In this document: piece after piece, positions 10,001-19,361 of the stretch
Position numbering within the stretch: position 1 is the stretch's first letter
Layout: the number at the start of each line of letters is the position of its first letter
Source: Apilactobacillus quenuiae
GTDB lineage: Bacteria > Bacillota > Bacilli > Lactobacillales > Lactobacillaceae
Assembly: GCF_002994005.1 (NCBI RefSeq)
Contig: NZ_POSN01000001.1
Coordinates: forward strand, 248,001-312,000
Direction of reading: 5' to 3'
DNA: 64,000 nt
Position numbers and translations under genes: made by a program
The notes under the pieces: model-generated
Database searches by the model: none
What the model was told of the DNA's origin: nothing
What the model saw: the letters and a program-made list of their open reading frames with translations, nothing else

Positions 10001-12096
10001 ACTGTCTTATCAGTACTAATCATTTCAATTTTGCTATTGTTAATATTCAAATTCTTATTTTTAAGGTAATCGGGAATATTAATTGATAATTTCAATAAAT
10101 TAGATGCATCAAAATTAACACTATTAGTGGTAAAAGGTGTATTTTCATATATAACTTCAATGCCATTCCTATTACCGTAAAATATAGTATAACTCATATT
10201 ATTATCAGTATTAATTTGATGATTTAATTGATTTTGATCAAACACATAATTTATTTGATTATTAGTTAAAATATCCTTCATAACTAAAAGAGCTGTTTGA
10301 TTTAACATCCCGTTATACCAACTAGCATTATCAAAAACAATATTATCTTCATTCACTTTACCAACAATACTTTTACCATCTGGCATAACAAGTTCAGCAT
10401 TAATATTTTTATTACCAGTATTGGTTATATCAAAAACTAGATTTTTACCAGATTTTAAAACATTAGAAACAATTGGTTCTTTAATATCTTTTTGATATAA
10501 ACTGGTTGATTTAATTACAAAATCATTAACACTATTAAAGCGAGCACTAATTTTTGTATATTTATCTTCATTTAAATATGGAAGAATAAATTTATTCTTA
10601 GTCTTTTTATTAGGGTCTGCAACATAACGACTTACTAAATATTTGTTAGCAATTAAGTCAGTTATTAAAATTTTCCATGTTCCTAATCCTAATTTTTCAA
10701 TAGCATCGTTAATATCAAAATTAAATTGATATCTAGCATTAGTCCATTTACCACGAGCATTTAACAATCTCTGAGATAATGATGTTTTAGGTCTATTGAT
10801 ATTTACTTTCATTTCTTTATCATTATCAATATTAACTAATTTAGCTGAAAACAACTCATTAACATTACCTAAACTAAGTAGATGTTTAGATAATTTCATA
10901 TTTCTAATAATAAAAAATCCACGACCAATAAATTGGCCATCATCATTGATTTGATAATTAGTCATTTTTTGGTTAATTTTTGCGTTATCATTACCTAATT
11001 CAATTGCAGAAGATATTTCATCACTATAGTCAAATATTTCTGGCATATAATATTTATAAGATAATCCATGAAAACTTTTCCTAAAATGACCAACAGATTG
11101 GCGGTAAGTATAAGTATCAAGAATGTTAAACTCACCATGTCTTAATGCATAATAAACAACTTGATGTTTAACTGGTAAGTTATTCATAGTCTTGGAATCC
11201 CATAAATTCCAATCACGTAAAAATTTATAAACCATTTCTTGTGCTTTATAAATATAACTTTCTTCGTTATCACCAATATTTTCTATAAATATGAAAATGT
11301 CTAGAAATAAAACCTTATATTTAAAATCTTTAAATAAAGAACTATTCTCACCTTGTCCCACTTTTTCGAGCATATCTCGACACATATCTAAAGCATCTAG
11401 TCGGCTTTGAAAGTTAGATAAAGCACTCCTACTCTGAGTAATTGAATCGTTACTTTCACGCCAGCGCCATTTATAAACAACGTCTTCAATTATATTAGTA
11501 ATTTTAGACTTTAAATGTACTTTCAGAGTAAAAGGTATATCTTCATAGATAATTCCTTCAATAAATTTTATATCATTGTTTAACAAAAAACTGCGACGAT
11601 ATAATTTATTCCAAACTGTCGTATCATATAATAAATCGTGATTATCATAAATATTAGTGTTATCAGCATTATCATGAATGGCAAAAGAATGTAAATAAGA
11701 ATTTTTATAACGGTTTTTATCAAATCGTTTAACAAATCCAACAACTACATCAGCATTATTTTGATTTGAATTATATGATAGTTTAGAGTAACCGTCTTCT
11801 GGAACCAAGTCATCCCCATCAACAAATGCAATGTATTCTCCTTTGGCATGATTTATTCCATAATTTCTAGTAGAACTAATTCCACCATTTTCTTTATGTA
11901 ATGCCTTAAAGAAATCATATTTTTCTGCATATTGATCAACAATAGATGATGTATCATCAGTTGATCCATCATCGATCATTAATACTTCCATATTTTCTTT
12001 AGGAAAATCGGTTTGTGCAATAGATTTAAGACAAGCAGCAACGTAATCTTGAACGTTGTAGCAAGCTACTATTACAGATAAATATGGTTTATTCAT
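7063..12096 (-). CDS. GT2 glycosyltransferase fused to two CDP-glycerol glycerophosphotransferase domains
   Basis: A 1677-residue protein with at least four parts. Residues 1 to about 330 are a GT-A family 2 glycosyltransferase (YLSVIVACYNVQDYV, VDGDD near 90). About 380-790 is a beta-rich region without a recognised family. Near 820-1180 is a TagF-like transferase (ETLHGTFLKHMGF, KVILYAPTYRED, ITDYSSVMFDYAHLKRP). Near 1215-1560 is a second one (TWHGTPLKTL, KVILYAPTWRDNE, ITDYSSVMFDYAVLKRP). The last 65 residues look like an SH3-type wall-binding module (GNKLWVNVENLY). TagF-like domains transfer glycerol phosphate from CDP-glycerol to build wall teichoic acid at the inner membrane face. Here chain extension and glycosylation would be combined in one polypeptide. 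Preceded by AAGGAGAGG and a separate transcription unit. Confidence 0.9.
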   Translation of the reverse strand: MNKPYLSVIVACYNVQDYVAACLKSIAQTDFPKENMEVLMIDDGSTDDTSSIVDQYAEKYDFFKALHKENGGISSTRNYGINHAKGEYIAFVDGDDLVPEDGYSKLSYNSNQNNADVVVGFVKRFDKNRYKNSYLHSFAIHDNADNTNIYDNHDLLYDTTVWNKLYRRSFLLNNDIKFIEGIIYEDIPFTLKVHLKSKITNIIEDVVYKWRWRESNDSITQSRSALSNFQSRLDALDMCRDMLEKVGQGENSSLFKDFKYKVLFLDIFIFIENIGDNEESYIYKAQEMVYKFLRDWNLWDSKTMNNLPVKHQVVYYALRHGEFNILDTYTYRQSVGHFRKSFHGLSYKYYMPEIFDYSDEISSAIELGNDNAKINQKMTNYQINDDGQFIGRGFFIIRNMKLSKHLLSLGNVNELFSAKLVNIDNDKEMKVNINRPKTSLSQRLLNARGKWTNARYQFNFDINDAIEKLGLGTWKILITDLIANKYLVSRYVADPNKKTKNKFILPYLNEDKYTKISARFNSVNDFVIKSTSLYQKDIKEPIVSNVLKSGKNLVFDITNTGNKNINAELVMPDGKSIVGKVNEDNIVFDNASWYNGMLNQTALLVMKDILTNNQINYVFDQNQLNHQINTDNNMSYTIFYGNRNGIEVIYENTPFTTNSVNFDASNLLKLSINIPDYLKNKNLNINNSKIEMISTDKTVRKVFDNNNSDLELNRNLLSLDIQMTNKDKNQLYVLSGKYIFKIYLYINNEIKVFRLLTDESHLISKSSLPFNGKDKIYYQIQNSNNNDLELKINQPFSSFIDSKKVFRALSYSLLYPFMRFLPLRKIMVFDCYWSSKFDSNERLMYEYMQKNHPEIKTVWFFNNTQTYIDGEASKVKVNSFMYWYYLAVSKYIIQNTNMPNRYAKRKGQIEVETLHGTFLKHMGFDEPHFKFASHGVQNRFAKRNRRWDYMVVPSDYMGDIATKAFDYSQKLIKSGFPRNDELYINNNDSYINGIKNKLGIPLDKKVILYAPTYREDEGFDFQLNLDKMQAKLSDKYVLLVRLHYFVAHSNSFYSNPGFVFDVSDYNNINDLYLISDAMITDYSSVMFDYAHLKRPMLFYAYDKDWYLDDENRGVYLDYDKEIPGPVVKNEDDLINRIQHLDAVSDNYHDKLIDFYNKFAQYGQNGDAAKEVVEKVLSTKNSDLDQVPEKRLIARKFGHLFKVNYLQASVLNKLSNMLSKKNIIIFESFFGTQYSDNPKAIYEYMKNNHPEYKMYWNVNREYVDYFKKNNIPYVIRFSYSGIFKQARAKYFVTNVRRPFRWKPGKGTKLIQTWHGTPLKTLAADVNLVTMPGINAARYHKDVFKDDRRWDKMIAPNMYSANIMRRAFRMNANQMMLDGYPRNDVLINSSWKDIASIKESLNISADKKVILYAPTWRDNEYVKANEFTAKLHLDLEKIKEHFGKNVIVLVRTHYLIANNLDLSAYSDIALNVSLYPDIAELYLISDVLITDYSSVMFDYAVLKRPMIFFTYDLDDYANEIRGFYFDFVKDAPGKIVKTNDGVIDELNRILSGNWTMNDNYKKFIDKFTPWMDGKSSKRAVNQFLNESNMNEYFDDNIAKYNLKNEMKIHDGSSLWSSEKDFTNHDDVSFSHNYNNKGDTIKVSKVMQLIDPDFKERIGMKYALVQLRGNKLWVNVENLY

Positions 12097-12143
12097 ATTT
12101 AATACCTCTCCTTAATTTTTTCATATACTATTTAAATAAAAAA

Positions 12144-12166
12144 TACCCATTAAAATGATTGGGTAT
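12144..12166 (-). terminator. Terminator after the uracil permease
   Basis: TACCCA / TGGGTA hairpin with an AT-rich loop, followed by TTTTTT on the minus strand, about 75 bases past the permease stop. Confidence 0.7.
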
Positions 12167-12238
12167 AATTATAAATATAAACATACATTATAATTATATC
12201 ATTAATATAACCATTTTTAATCGATATTTAGAGCAAAA

Positions 12239-13492
12239 TTATTTATTTTCTTTTGGTAAAATTAAATTTAAAATGATTCCTAGCAAAGTAGCAATTGCTA
12301 GTCCGTTAAGCGGTAAGGTTCCTATTTTCAACATAAATCCACCTACACCTATCACTAGTATTGATGAAATAATCATTAAATTACGCTTAATATTCATATC
12401 AATATTATTCTCAATTAATATTTTAATTCCACTTGAAGCGATTGTACCAAACAGTAAAAAGCTAATTCCACCAATAACCGGTAAAGGCATTTGCATAATA
12501 ATAACATTTAATTTGTTCACAAAAGAGAAAACAATTGCAAATATGGCAGCTCCAATTAATACATAAACACTATGAATTTTGGTAATAGCCATTACACCAA
12601 TATTTTCACCATAACTAGTTACTGCTGGGCCTCCTACTAATCCAGCAAAAATAGATGCCATACCATCACCACTTAAAGTACGACTTAATCCAGGATTTTT
12701 AAAATAATTACGACCTGTTAATTCATTTAAAACCATAATATGGCCTAAATGCTCAGTAATGGTAACGAATGCAATTGGAGCAATCGCCAATATAGCCCCC
12801 CATTCTAAATGGACATTATACGAAACAAATGGTATCTCAAATTTAGGTAAAGCAAACCAAGGCGCATTAGAAATTGTGTTTAAATTAACCTCACCCATAA
12901 AAATGGAGATTACATATCCACAAACAATCGCTAATAAAATCGGCATAAAACCTAAAAATCCTTTTAAATAAATATTAAAGGATATTGCTAATAACAATGT
13001 AATTAGAGCAATAAACACAAATTTTAAGTCATATTTACCGTTGTTCATCATAGCATTATTTGCAGCACTACCAGCTAAAGATAATCCGATCACAATTACA
13101 ATTGGTCCCACTACCACTGCTGGTAAAATTTTATCAATCCAGTCCAATCCAAAAAAACAAATAATAAGCGCAACGACTAGATAAATTAATCCAACTGCAA
13201 TTACTCCTTGAGCAATACCAGGATATCCAGTTGTTTGCATTAAATATTTCATAGGTACGATAAAGGCAAAACTAGATCCCATATAAGCAGGAATTTTCTT
13301 TTGTGTAATTAAAATATGCAATAAAGTACCCACTCCAGATGCAAATAATGCAATACTAGGACTAAGTCCTACTAATAATGGAACAATCACCGTACTTCCA
13401 AACATTGAAAACAGATGTTGCATTGAAAGCATTAACCATAAAAAGAAACCTGGTTTCTCATTAACATCTAAAACAACGTTTTTATTTTTCAT
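12239..13492 (-). CDS. uraA: Uracil permease (NCS2 family)
   Basis: A 417-residue integral membrane nucleobase:proton symporter with about 12-14 membrane segments. The N-terminal LSMQHLFSMFGSTVIVPLL block is the usual start of UraA/PyrP, and GLVGGPAVTSYGENIGVMAIT is the substrate-site helix with its conserved Glu. It imports uracil for pyrimidine salvage. The leader holds a PyrR-type site and a terminator, so uptake should be shut down when UMP/UTP is plentiful. Confidence 0.93.
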   Translation of the reverse strand: MKNKNVVLDVNEKPGFFLWLMLSMQHLFSMFGSTVIVPLLVGLSPSIALFASGVGTLLHILITQKKIPAYMGSSFAFIVPMKYLMQTTGYPGIAQGVIAVGLIYLVVALIICFFGLDWIDKILPAVVVGPIVIVIGLSLAGSAANNAMMNNGKYDLKFVFIALITLLLAISFNIYLKGFLGFMPILLAIVCGYVISIFMGEVNLNTISNAPWFALPKFEIPFVSYNVHLEWGAILAIAPIAFVTITEHLGHIMVLNELTGRNYFKNPGLSRTLSGDGMASIFAGLVGGPAVTSYGENIGVMAITKIHSVYVLIGAAIFAIVFSFVNKLNVIIMQMPLPVIGGISFLLFGTIASSGIKILIENNIDMNIKRNLMIISSILVIGVGGFMLKIGTLPLNGLAIATLLGIILNLILPKENK

Positions 13493-13539
13493 TTAAAAAT
13501 ACCACCTTAATTAAAAATTAAGAGTAGTTTTAACTTAGT

Positions 13540-13578
13540 AAAAAAAGTCTACTTATCCGTGTTTGGGTAAGTAGACTT
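13540..13578 (-). terminator. Attenuator terminator of the uraA leader
   Basis: The minus-strand RNA has AAGTCTACTTACCC / GGATAAGTAGACTT followed by TTTTTTT, between promoter and uraA. It is the hairpin controlled by the upstream PyrR-binding element. Confidence 0.88.
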
Positions 13579-13602
13579 AATTAAGATTCGCCGTATCTTA
13601 CT

Positions 13603-13616
13603 AGCCTCACGGGACT
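13603..13616 (-). promoter_or_regulatory. PyrR-binding element in the uraA leader RNA
   Basis: The minus-strand RNA contains AGTCCCGTGAGGCT, matching the PyrR-binding consensus (AGUCCNGNGAGGCU). It lies 25 bases upstream of the attenuator hairpin and downstream of the promoter. PyrR with UMP would stabilise this stem and let the terminator form. Confidence 0.9.
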
Positions 13617-13642
13617 AAGTTAAAGACTCTTTATTAAACATA

Positions 13643-13671
13643 ATCATATATAATTTTTGACTAAGCGTCAA
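13643..13671 (-). promoter_or_regulatory. Promoter of uraA
   Basis: -35 TTGACG and -10 TATGAT with a 17-base spacer on the minus strand. The -35 box starts immediately after the lepA stop codon, and a TTTGAC/GTCAAA dyad overlaps it. Confidence 0.85.
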
Positions 13672-13672
13672 A

Positions 13673-15511
13673 TTATTTACTACCTTTTTCTTCTTCATCA
13701 GTTTGCAAAACTGCCATAAATGCTGCTTGAGGAATTTCAACTTTACCAACAGACTTCATACGTTTCTTACCTGCCTTTTGCTTTTCTAACAGCTTCATCC
13801 TTCTAGTACGATCACCACCATATAGATGAGCAGTAACGTCTTTTCTATATGCTTTAATATTAGTTCTAGCAATTACTTTTGCTCCAATAGCAGCTTGTAC
13901 AGGAATTTCAAAGTTTTGTCTAGGAATAATATCTTTTAACTTAGTTACAATCACTCTTCCACGACTTGCAGCAAAAGAACGATGGGAAATAAAGCTAAGT
14001 GCATCTACTTTTTCACCATTTAATAGAATATCAATTTTCACTAAATCGGATGGCTTATAATCGGAAATTTCATAGTCTAATGAAGCATAACCTCTAGTTG
14101 CAGATTTCAATTTATCAAAGAAGTCAAAAATAATTTCAGACAATGGAATATAATAAACAACATTTACTCGATAGTCATCAATATATTCCATAGTATCAAA
14201 TTGTCCTCTACGATCCTGACAGAGTTCCATAACTGGACCTACATAGTCATTGGGAACCATTACAGTTGCTTTAACAAATGGTTCTTCAACACTTTTAATT
14301 TCAGATGCATCAGGCATTTCAGAAGGATTTTCAACATCTTTTAACTCATCATCAGTAGTTTCTATATGATAAGTAACAGATGGTGCTGTCGTGATTAAGT
14401 CAAGATTAAATTCACGTTCCAAACGTTCTTGAACAACATCCATATGCAATAATCCCAAGAAGCCACAACGAAAACCAAATCCTAGAGCTTGTGATGATTC
14501 CGGTTCAAATTCCAAGGCTGCATCATTTAACTTAAGTTTTTCAAGTGCTTCTCTTAAGTCACCAAATTTAGCATTATCAGTTGGATATAATCCAGAATAA
14601 ACCATAGGTTCCATTTCACGATATCCAGGTAGAGCTTTTTCAGCAGGATTATCAACTTTTGTTATTGTATCACCAACTCTAGTTTGAGTAATATCCTTGA
14701 TACTTGCAGTGATATATCCTACATCACCAGACATAAGATAGTCTCTCTTTACTGGATGAGGTGAATTAACACCTACTTCAGTAACTTCATATTCACTTCC
14801 GCTATTCATTAAACGAATTTTATCGCCAGGTTCAACCGTGCCATCATATAAACGAACACTTAATACAACCCCACGATAATCATCATAAACCGAGTCGAAA
14901 ACTAAGGCTTTAAGCGGATCTTCAACATTTCCTTGAGGAGCAGGAACTTCATGCACAATTTTTTCTAATAATTCTTCGATTCCAATACCTTTTTTAGCAC
15001 TTGCTAAAACTGCATCATCTGCATCTAATCCAATAACATCTTCTACTTCTTTTTTTACCATATCTGGTTGTGCAGATGGCAAATCAATCTTATTTATTAC
15101 TGGGACAATTTCTAAATCATCATCAATTGCTAAATAAACATTAGCTAATGTCTGTGCTTCAACCCCTTGTGCTGCATCTACAACCAAAATAGCACCTTCG
15201 CAAGCGGCTAAACTTCTAGACACTTCATATGAAAAGTCCACATGTCCAGGTGTGTCAATTAGATGAAATTCATAATCATGACCATCTTTGGAATGATATT
15301 TTAGTTCAACGGCATTTAATTTGATTGTAATTCCACGTTCTCTTTCAAGATCCATGTTATCAAGCAATTGGTTTTGCATATCACGCTTAGCAACAGTATC
15401 TGTCATTTCCAAAATACGGTCGGCTAATGTTGATTTACCATGATCAATATGTGCCACAATCGAAAAATTACGAATATATTTTTGGTGCTCCTTCATTTTT
15501 TTGATATCCAT
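13673..15511 (-). CDS. lepA: Elongation factor 4 (LepA)
   Basis: A 612-residue translational GTPase that acts on stalled ribosomes by back-translocation. The G1 motif AHIDHGKST is near residue 19, DTPGHVDF (G3) near 79, NKIDLP (G4) near 132, and the LepA-specific C-terminal domain ends in [14 protein letters not shown]. The ATG at 15511 with AGGA seven bases upstream is the better start; an upstream in-frame TTG is not needed. Last gene after dnaJ, with a terminator between them. Confidence 0.97.
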   Translation of the reverse strand: MDIKKMKEHQKYIRNFSIVAHIDHGKSTLADRILEMTDTVAKRDMQNQLLDNMDLERERGITIKLNAVELKYHSKDGHDYEFHLIDTPGHVDFSYEVSRSLAACEGAILVVDAAQGVEAQTLANVYLAIDDDLEIVPVINKIDLPSAQPDMVKKEVEDVIGLDADDAVLASAKKGIGIEELLEKIVHEVPAPQGNVEDPLKALVFDSVYDDYRGVVLSVRLYDGTVEPGDKIRLMNSGSEYEVTEVGVNSPHPVKRDYLMSGDVGYITASIKDITQTRVGDTITKVDNPAEKALPGYREMEPMVYSGLYPTDNAKFGDLREALEKLKLNDAALEFEPESSQALGFGFRCGFLGLLHMDVVQERLEREFNLDLITTAPSVTYHIETTDDELKDVENPSEMPDASEIKSVEEPFVKATVMVPNDYVGPVMELCQDRRGQFDTMEYIDDYRVNVVYYIPLSEIIFDFFDKLKSATRGYASLDYEISDYKPSDLVKIDILLNGEKVDALSFISHRSFAASRGRVIVTKLKDIIPRQNFEIPVQAAIGAKVIARTNIKAYRKDVTAHLYGGDRTRRMKLLEKQKAGKKRMKSVGKVEIPQAAFMAVLQTDEEEKGSK

Positions 15512-15581
15512 TTTTATTCCTACTTTCAACTGATTAATTATTATATTTAATTATAACAACCAGTAACATAATGCACAAATT

Positions 15582-15620
15582 AAAAAAGAGTTGATACCAT
15601 AGTTAGCATCAACTCTTTTT
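15582..15620. terminator. Terminator after dnaJ
   Basis: AAAAAGAGTTGAT / ATCAACTCTTTTT hairpin immediately after the dnaJ stop, with T-runs on both strands. Confidence 0.9.
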
Positions 15621-15621
15621 A

Positions 15622-16788
15622 TTATTTTTTACCATTAATGGCATCCTTCATTTTTTCAAAGAAGCCACCATTTTTATAACCTTTTTCGCCACTAGCTTCA
15701 GCAAAAGCTCGTAAAGCTTGTTTTTGATCACGGTTCAAACTCTTAGGTGTATCAATTTTAACATGAACTAATTGATCACCCTTACTGCTACTATTTAATC
15801 TTTGAACACCTTTACCTCTTAGTCTAAAGGTTGTTCCAGATTGAGTTCCAGCAGGAATGTTTAATTTAACATCACCATAAACGGTCTTAACATCAATTTC
15901 ACTACCTAAAGTAGCTTGAACAAATGATATAGGTTGATTATAGTATAGATTATATCCATTACGTTCAAAATCTTTGCTTGGTTTTACTTGGAAAATAATG
16001 AATAAGTCACCATAAGGACCTCCATTAGTACCAGCTTCACCTTGATTTTGTAATCTCATTTGTTGTCCATCGTCAACACCAGCAGGAATATTTACTTCTA
16101 CTTCATGGCTTTCTTGTTTATGACCAGAACCACCACAAGTAGGACATTTTTCCTTAATCTCCTTACCAGTTCCATTACATACAGGACAAGGATGTTGAGT
16201 TTGCATTCTACCTAATGGTGTATTTTGAACAGAAGTTACATAACCACTTCCACTACAATTATGACATGTTTCGGGATGAGTACCTGGTTTAGCACCCGAT
16301 CCCTTACAAGTACTACATTGTGCTTGACGATTATATTTAATGGTGGTTTTCTTACCAAAAATAGCATCCTCAAATTTAATTGTCATTTGATATTGCAAAT
16401 CACGACCAGGTTTTGGCGCATTTGGATCACGACGTGCTCTTTGACCACCACCGCCAAAGAATTGACTAAAGATATCATCAAAGCCACCGCCGCCGGTGCC
16501 ACCAAAGCCACCGAAGCCACCAAAGCCACCGCCAGAACCACCAGCGCCGCCAAAGCCACCGCCGGTAGGACCATCAGCTGAACCAAATTGATCATAGTTT
16601 TGACGTTTTTGAGGATCACTTAAAACTTCATAAGCTTCATTAATCTCTTTAAACTTTTTTTCAGCACCTGGAGCTTTATTAATATCGGGATGATATTTTT
16701 TTGACATTTTACGATAAGCATGTTTAATGTCATCTTGACTTGCATCTTTGGATATTCCAAGAAGACCGTAATAATCTTTTTCAGCCAT
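15622..16788 (-). CDS. dnaJ: Chaperone protein DnaJ
   Basis: A 388-residue co-chaperone that delivers unfolded clients to DnaK and stimulates its ATPase. It has the J-domain HPD at residues 33-35, a long Gly/Phe-rich region at about 75-130, four CxxCxGxG zinc-binding repeats between about 150 and 225, and the C-terminal substrate-binding domain. The Gly stretch is coded with GGC/GGT and stands out as a short GC-rich patch in otherwise AT-rich DNA. Confidence 0.98.
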   Translation of the reverse strand: MAEKDYYGLLGISKDASQDDIKHAYRKMSKKYHPDINKAPGAEKKFKEINEAYEVLSDPQKRQNYDQFGSADGPTGGGFGGAGGSGGGFGGFGGFGGTGGGGFDDIFSQFFGGGGQRARRDPNAPKPGRDLQYQMTIKFEDAIFGKKTTIKYNRQAQCSTCKGSGAKPGTHPETCHNCSGSGYVTSVQNTPLGRMQTQHPCPVCNGTGKEIKEKCPTCGGSGHKQESHEVEVNIPAGVDDGQQMRLQNQGEAGTNGGPYGDLFIIFQVKPSKDFERNGYNLYYNQPISFVQATLGSEIDVKTVYGDVKLNIPAGTQSGTTFRLRGKGVQRLNSSSKGDQLVHVKIDTPKSLNRDQKQALRAFAEASGEKGYKNGGFFEKMKDAINGKK

Positions 16789-16824
16789 TTTTATCCCCCA
16801 TAAAATTATTATATATATTCAATA

Positions 16825-16860
16825 AAAAGCCAAAGCCCAACGAGTCAGACTTTGACTTTT
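16825..16860 (-). terminator. Hairpin between dnaK and dnaJ
   Basis: On the minus strand AAAAGTCAAAGTCT pairs with GGCTTTGGCTTTT through G-U wobbles. This would partly terminate after dnaK and lower the DnaJ:DnaK ratio. Confidence 0.65.
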
Positions 16861-16877
16861 CATTTAGTAATCATTGA

Positions 16878-18752
16878 TTACTTATTGTTTTTGTCATCAT
16901 CATTGTGAACTTCGTGGAAATCACCGTTTACAGTGTCACCATCGTTGCCATTTTCTTTTGATGAGTCTTTACTATCAGCTTGACCATCTTTAGCTTGGCC
17001 TTGTTGATCAGCAGCTTGTTGTTGATATAACTTAGTAGCTAATTCTTGAACTTGTTTACTCAATTCATCTTTCTTAGCCTTCATATCATCTAAGTTATTA
17101 TCTTCCTTAGCCTTCTTCAATGCATCTTCAGCATCTTTAGCTTTCTTAATTTCATCTTCAGAAACCTTACCGTCAACTTCTTTCAAAGTCTTGTCAGTTT
17201 GGAAGATTAATTGATCTACTTCGTTCTTTAGATCTACTTCTTCCTTACGTTTGTTATCGGCTTCTTCATTTTTCTTAGCTTCATCCATCATCTTATTAAT
17301 TTCATCATCTGATAGACCATTGGAATCTTTAATGGTAATCTTTTGTTCCTTACCAGTACCCTTATCCTTAGCAGAAACATTAACAATACCATTCTTATCA
17401 ATATCAAATTTAACTTCGATTTGAGGAACACCACGAGGAGCAGCAGGAATATCGGTTAATTGGAAATTACCCAATGTCTTATTATCAGCTGCCATTGGAC
17501 GTTCACCTTGTAGTACGTGAATATCAACAGCTGGTTGATTATCAGCAGCAGTTGAGAATACTTGTGATTTTGAAGTTGGAATTGTAGTATTTCTATCAAT
17601 TAGCTTAGTAAATACTCCACCCATAGTTTCAATACCTAATGATAATGGGGTAACATCTAATAATACAACATCCTTAACATCACCAGTTAAGACACCACCT
17701 TGGACAGCAGCACCTAAAGCAACAGCTTCATCAGGGTTAATTGAATGGTTTGGTTCTTTACCAGTCCAGCTCTTAACAGCTTCTTGTACAGCTGGAATAC
17801 GAGTTGAACCACCATTTAAAATAACTTCATCAATATCTGATGTGCTTAAGCCAGCATCCTTAAGAGCTTCATCAAATGGTTTCTTAGTCTTATCAACTAA
17901 ATCAGAAGTTAATTCATTAAATTTAGATCTACTTAACTTAGTTTGTAGATGTAATGGACCATTTTCGCCTGAAGCAATGAATGGTAAGCTAATTTCGGTT
18001 TCAGAAACACCTGATAAGTCTTTCTTAGCTTTTTCAGCAGCATCCTTCAAACGTTGTAATGCCATCTTATCATTTGATAAGTCTACACCATTTTCATCTT
18101 TAAATTGTGTAACTAGGTAATCCATAATCTTCTTATCGAAGTCATCCCCACCTAAGTGAGTATCACCATTAGTAGATAGAACTTGGAATACACCGTCACC
18201 TAATTCAAGAACGGAAACATCAAAAGTACCACCACCAAGGTCATAAACAAGAACTTTTTCATCTTTGTCTTGTTTATCTAGACCATAAGCTAATGAAGCA
18301 GCAGTTGGTTCGTTAATAATACGTTTTACATCTAAACCAGCAATCTTACCAGCATCTTTAGTAGCTTGTCTTTGAGCATCATTAAAGTAAGCAGGAACAG
18401 TAATAACTGCTTCGCTAACAGTATCACCTAAGTAATCTTCAGCAAAGCCTTTAATGTATTGTAAAATCATTGCTGAAATTTGTTGAGGTGTATATTTCTT
18501 ACCATCAACATCAACAGTGTAACCTTCTTCACCCATATGACTCTTAATTGATGAAATGGTGTTAGGGTTGGTGATCATTTGACGCTTTGCAACTTCACCA
18601 ATTTGTGTTTCGCCATCTTTAAATGCAACTACAGATGGTGTAGTACGTGATCCTTCTGGATTTGTAATGATTTTTGGTTCTTTACCTTCAAGAACAGCAA
18701 CGGCTGAGTTAGTTGTTCCTAAATCAATTCCGATAATCTTATTACTTGCCAT
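16878..18752 (-). CDS. dnaK: Chaperone protein DnaK (Hsp70)
   Basis: A 624-residue Hsp70. The nucleotide-binding domain starts with [11 protein letters not shown] (residues 6-16) and has [15 protein letters not shown] and the [11 protein letters not shown] block. The substrate-binding domain has [13 protein letters not shown], and the lid ends in an acidic tail ([21 protein letters not shown] region). It lacks the roughly 24-residue insert of Gram-negative DnaK, as expected for Firmicutes. Third gene of the hrcA operon, 24 bases after grpE. Confidence 0.98.
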   Translation of the reverse strand: MASNKIIGIDLGTTNSAVAVLEGKEPKIITNPEGSRTTPSVVAFKDGETQIGEVAKRQMITNPNTISSIKSHMGEEGYTVDVDGKKYTPQQISAMILQYIKGFAEDYLGDTVSEAVITVPAYFNDAQRQATKDAGKIAGLDVKRIINEPTAASLAYGLDKQDKDEKVLVYDLGGGTFDVSVLELGDGVFQVLSTNGDTHLGGDDFDKKIMDYLVTQFKDENGVDLSNDKMALQRLKDAAEKAKKDLSGVSETEISLPFIASGENGPLHLQTKLSRSKFNELTSDLVDKTKKPFDEALKDAGLSTSDIDEVILNGGSTRIPAVQEAVKSWTGKEPNHSINPDEAVALGAAVQGGVLTGDVKDVVLLDVTPLSLGIETMGGVFTKLIDRNTTIPTSKSQVFSTAADNQPAVDIHVLQGERPMAADNKTLGNFQLTDIPAAPRGVPQIEVKFDIDKNGIVNVSAKDKGTGKEQKITIKDSNGLSDDEINKMMDEAKKNEEADNKRKEEVDLKNEVDQLIFQTDKTLKEVDGKVSEDEIKKAKDAEDALKKAKEDNNLDDMKAKKDELSKQVQELATKLYQQQAADQQGQAKDGQADSKDSSKENGNDGDTVNGDFHEVHNDDDKNNK

Positions 18753-18776
18753 AATTATCTTTCCCCTTTTTATTTA

Positions 18777-19346
18777 TTATTGTGCAACTACAACCATGCT
18801 AGGTCTAATTACTCGATCAGCTAGTTTGTAGCCCTTTTGTAAAACTTCTACAACTGTATCTGCAGGATGATTATCATCTGCATCAACAGTTTGAACAGCT
18901 TGGCAAAGTGTTGGATCAAATTTTTGACCTTCAGCATTAATTTCTTCAATGCCATTTTCAGACAAAGCCTTATTCATATGACTAAGCACTAATTCAACAC
19001 CTTGTTTAAGTTGTTTCCCAGCATCATCAGTAACTTCAGTACTTAAAGCACGTTCTAAGTTATCAACTACTGGCAAAATACTTGTGGCCAATTTTTGACC
19101 ATCATATTTATAAATATCAGCACGTTCACGTTTGAAACGAGTTTGCATATTTTGCATTTCGGCTTCTGCTCTCAAATATTGATCAGAAACTTCATCCACT
19201 TTTTGTTCAAGCTTTTCTATCTTAACTTGAGCAGCATCTTTTTTATCCTTTTTTGCATCTTTCTTGGCAGCCTTAGCTTCCTTTTTAGATACATCTTTTT
19301 TAGGATCAGATTGCTTTAAGTCTTTTTTTTCGTCTTTATTTGACAA
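18777..19346 (-). CDS. grpE: Nucleotide exchange factor GrpE
   Basis: A 189-residue protein that releases ADP from DnaK. The N-terminal 45 residues are Lys/Asp/Glu-rich and disordered, then a long coiled coil (KIEKLEQKVDEVSDQYLRAEAE) leads to the beta-wing with NGIEEI, DPTLCQAV and VLQKGYKLADRVIRPSMVVV. The fit to the family is complete. It lies 15 bases from hrcA. Confidence 0.97.
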   Translation of the reverse strand: MSNKDEKKDLKQSDPKKDVSKKEAKAAKKDAKKDKKDAAQVKIEKLEQKVDEVSDQYLRAEAEMQNMQTRFKRERADIYKYDGQKLATSILPVVDNLERALSTEVTDDAGKQLKQGVELVLSHMNKALSENGIEEINAEGQKFDPTLCQAVQTVDADDNHPADTVVEVLQKGYKLADRVIRPSMVVVAQ

Positions 19347-19361
19347 GTGAATAACCTCCCT

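Noticed and set aside
12159-12971. Plus-strand ORFs opposite the uracil permease
   Set aside because: They mirror membrane-helix codons of the real gene and have no ribosome site.
16225-16619. Plus- and minus-strand ORFs over the Gly-rich part of dnaJ
   Set aside because: Repetitive Ala/Thr/Val strings are by-products of the GGC/GGT repeats in the true frame.
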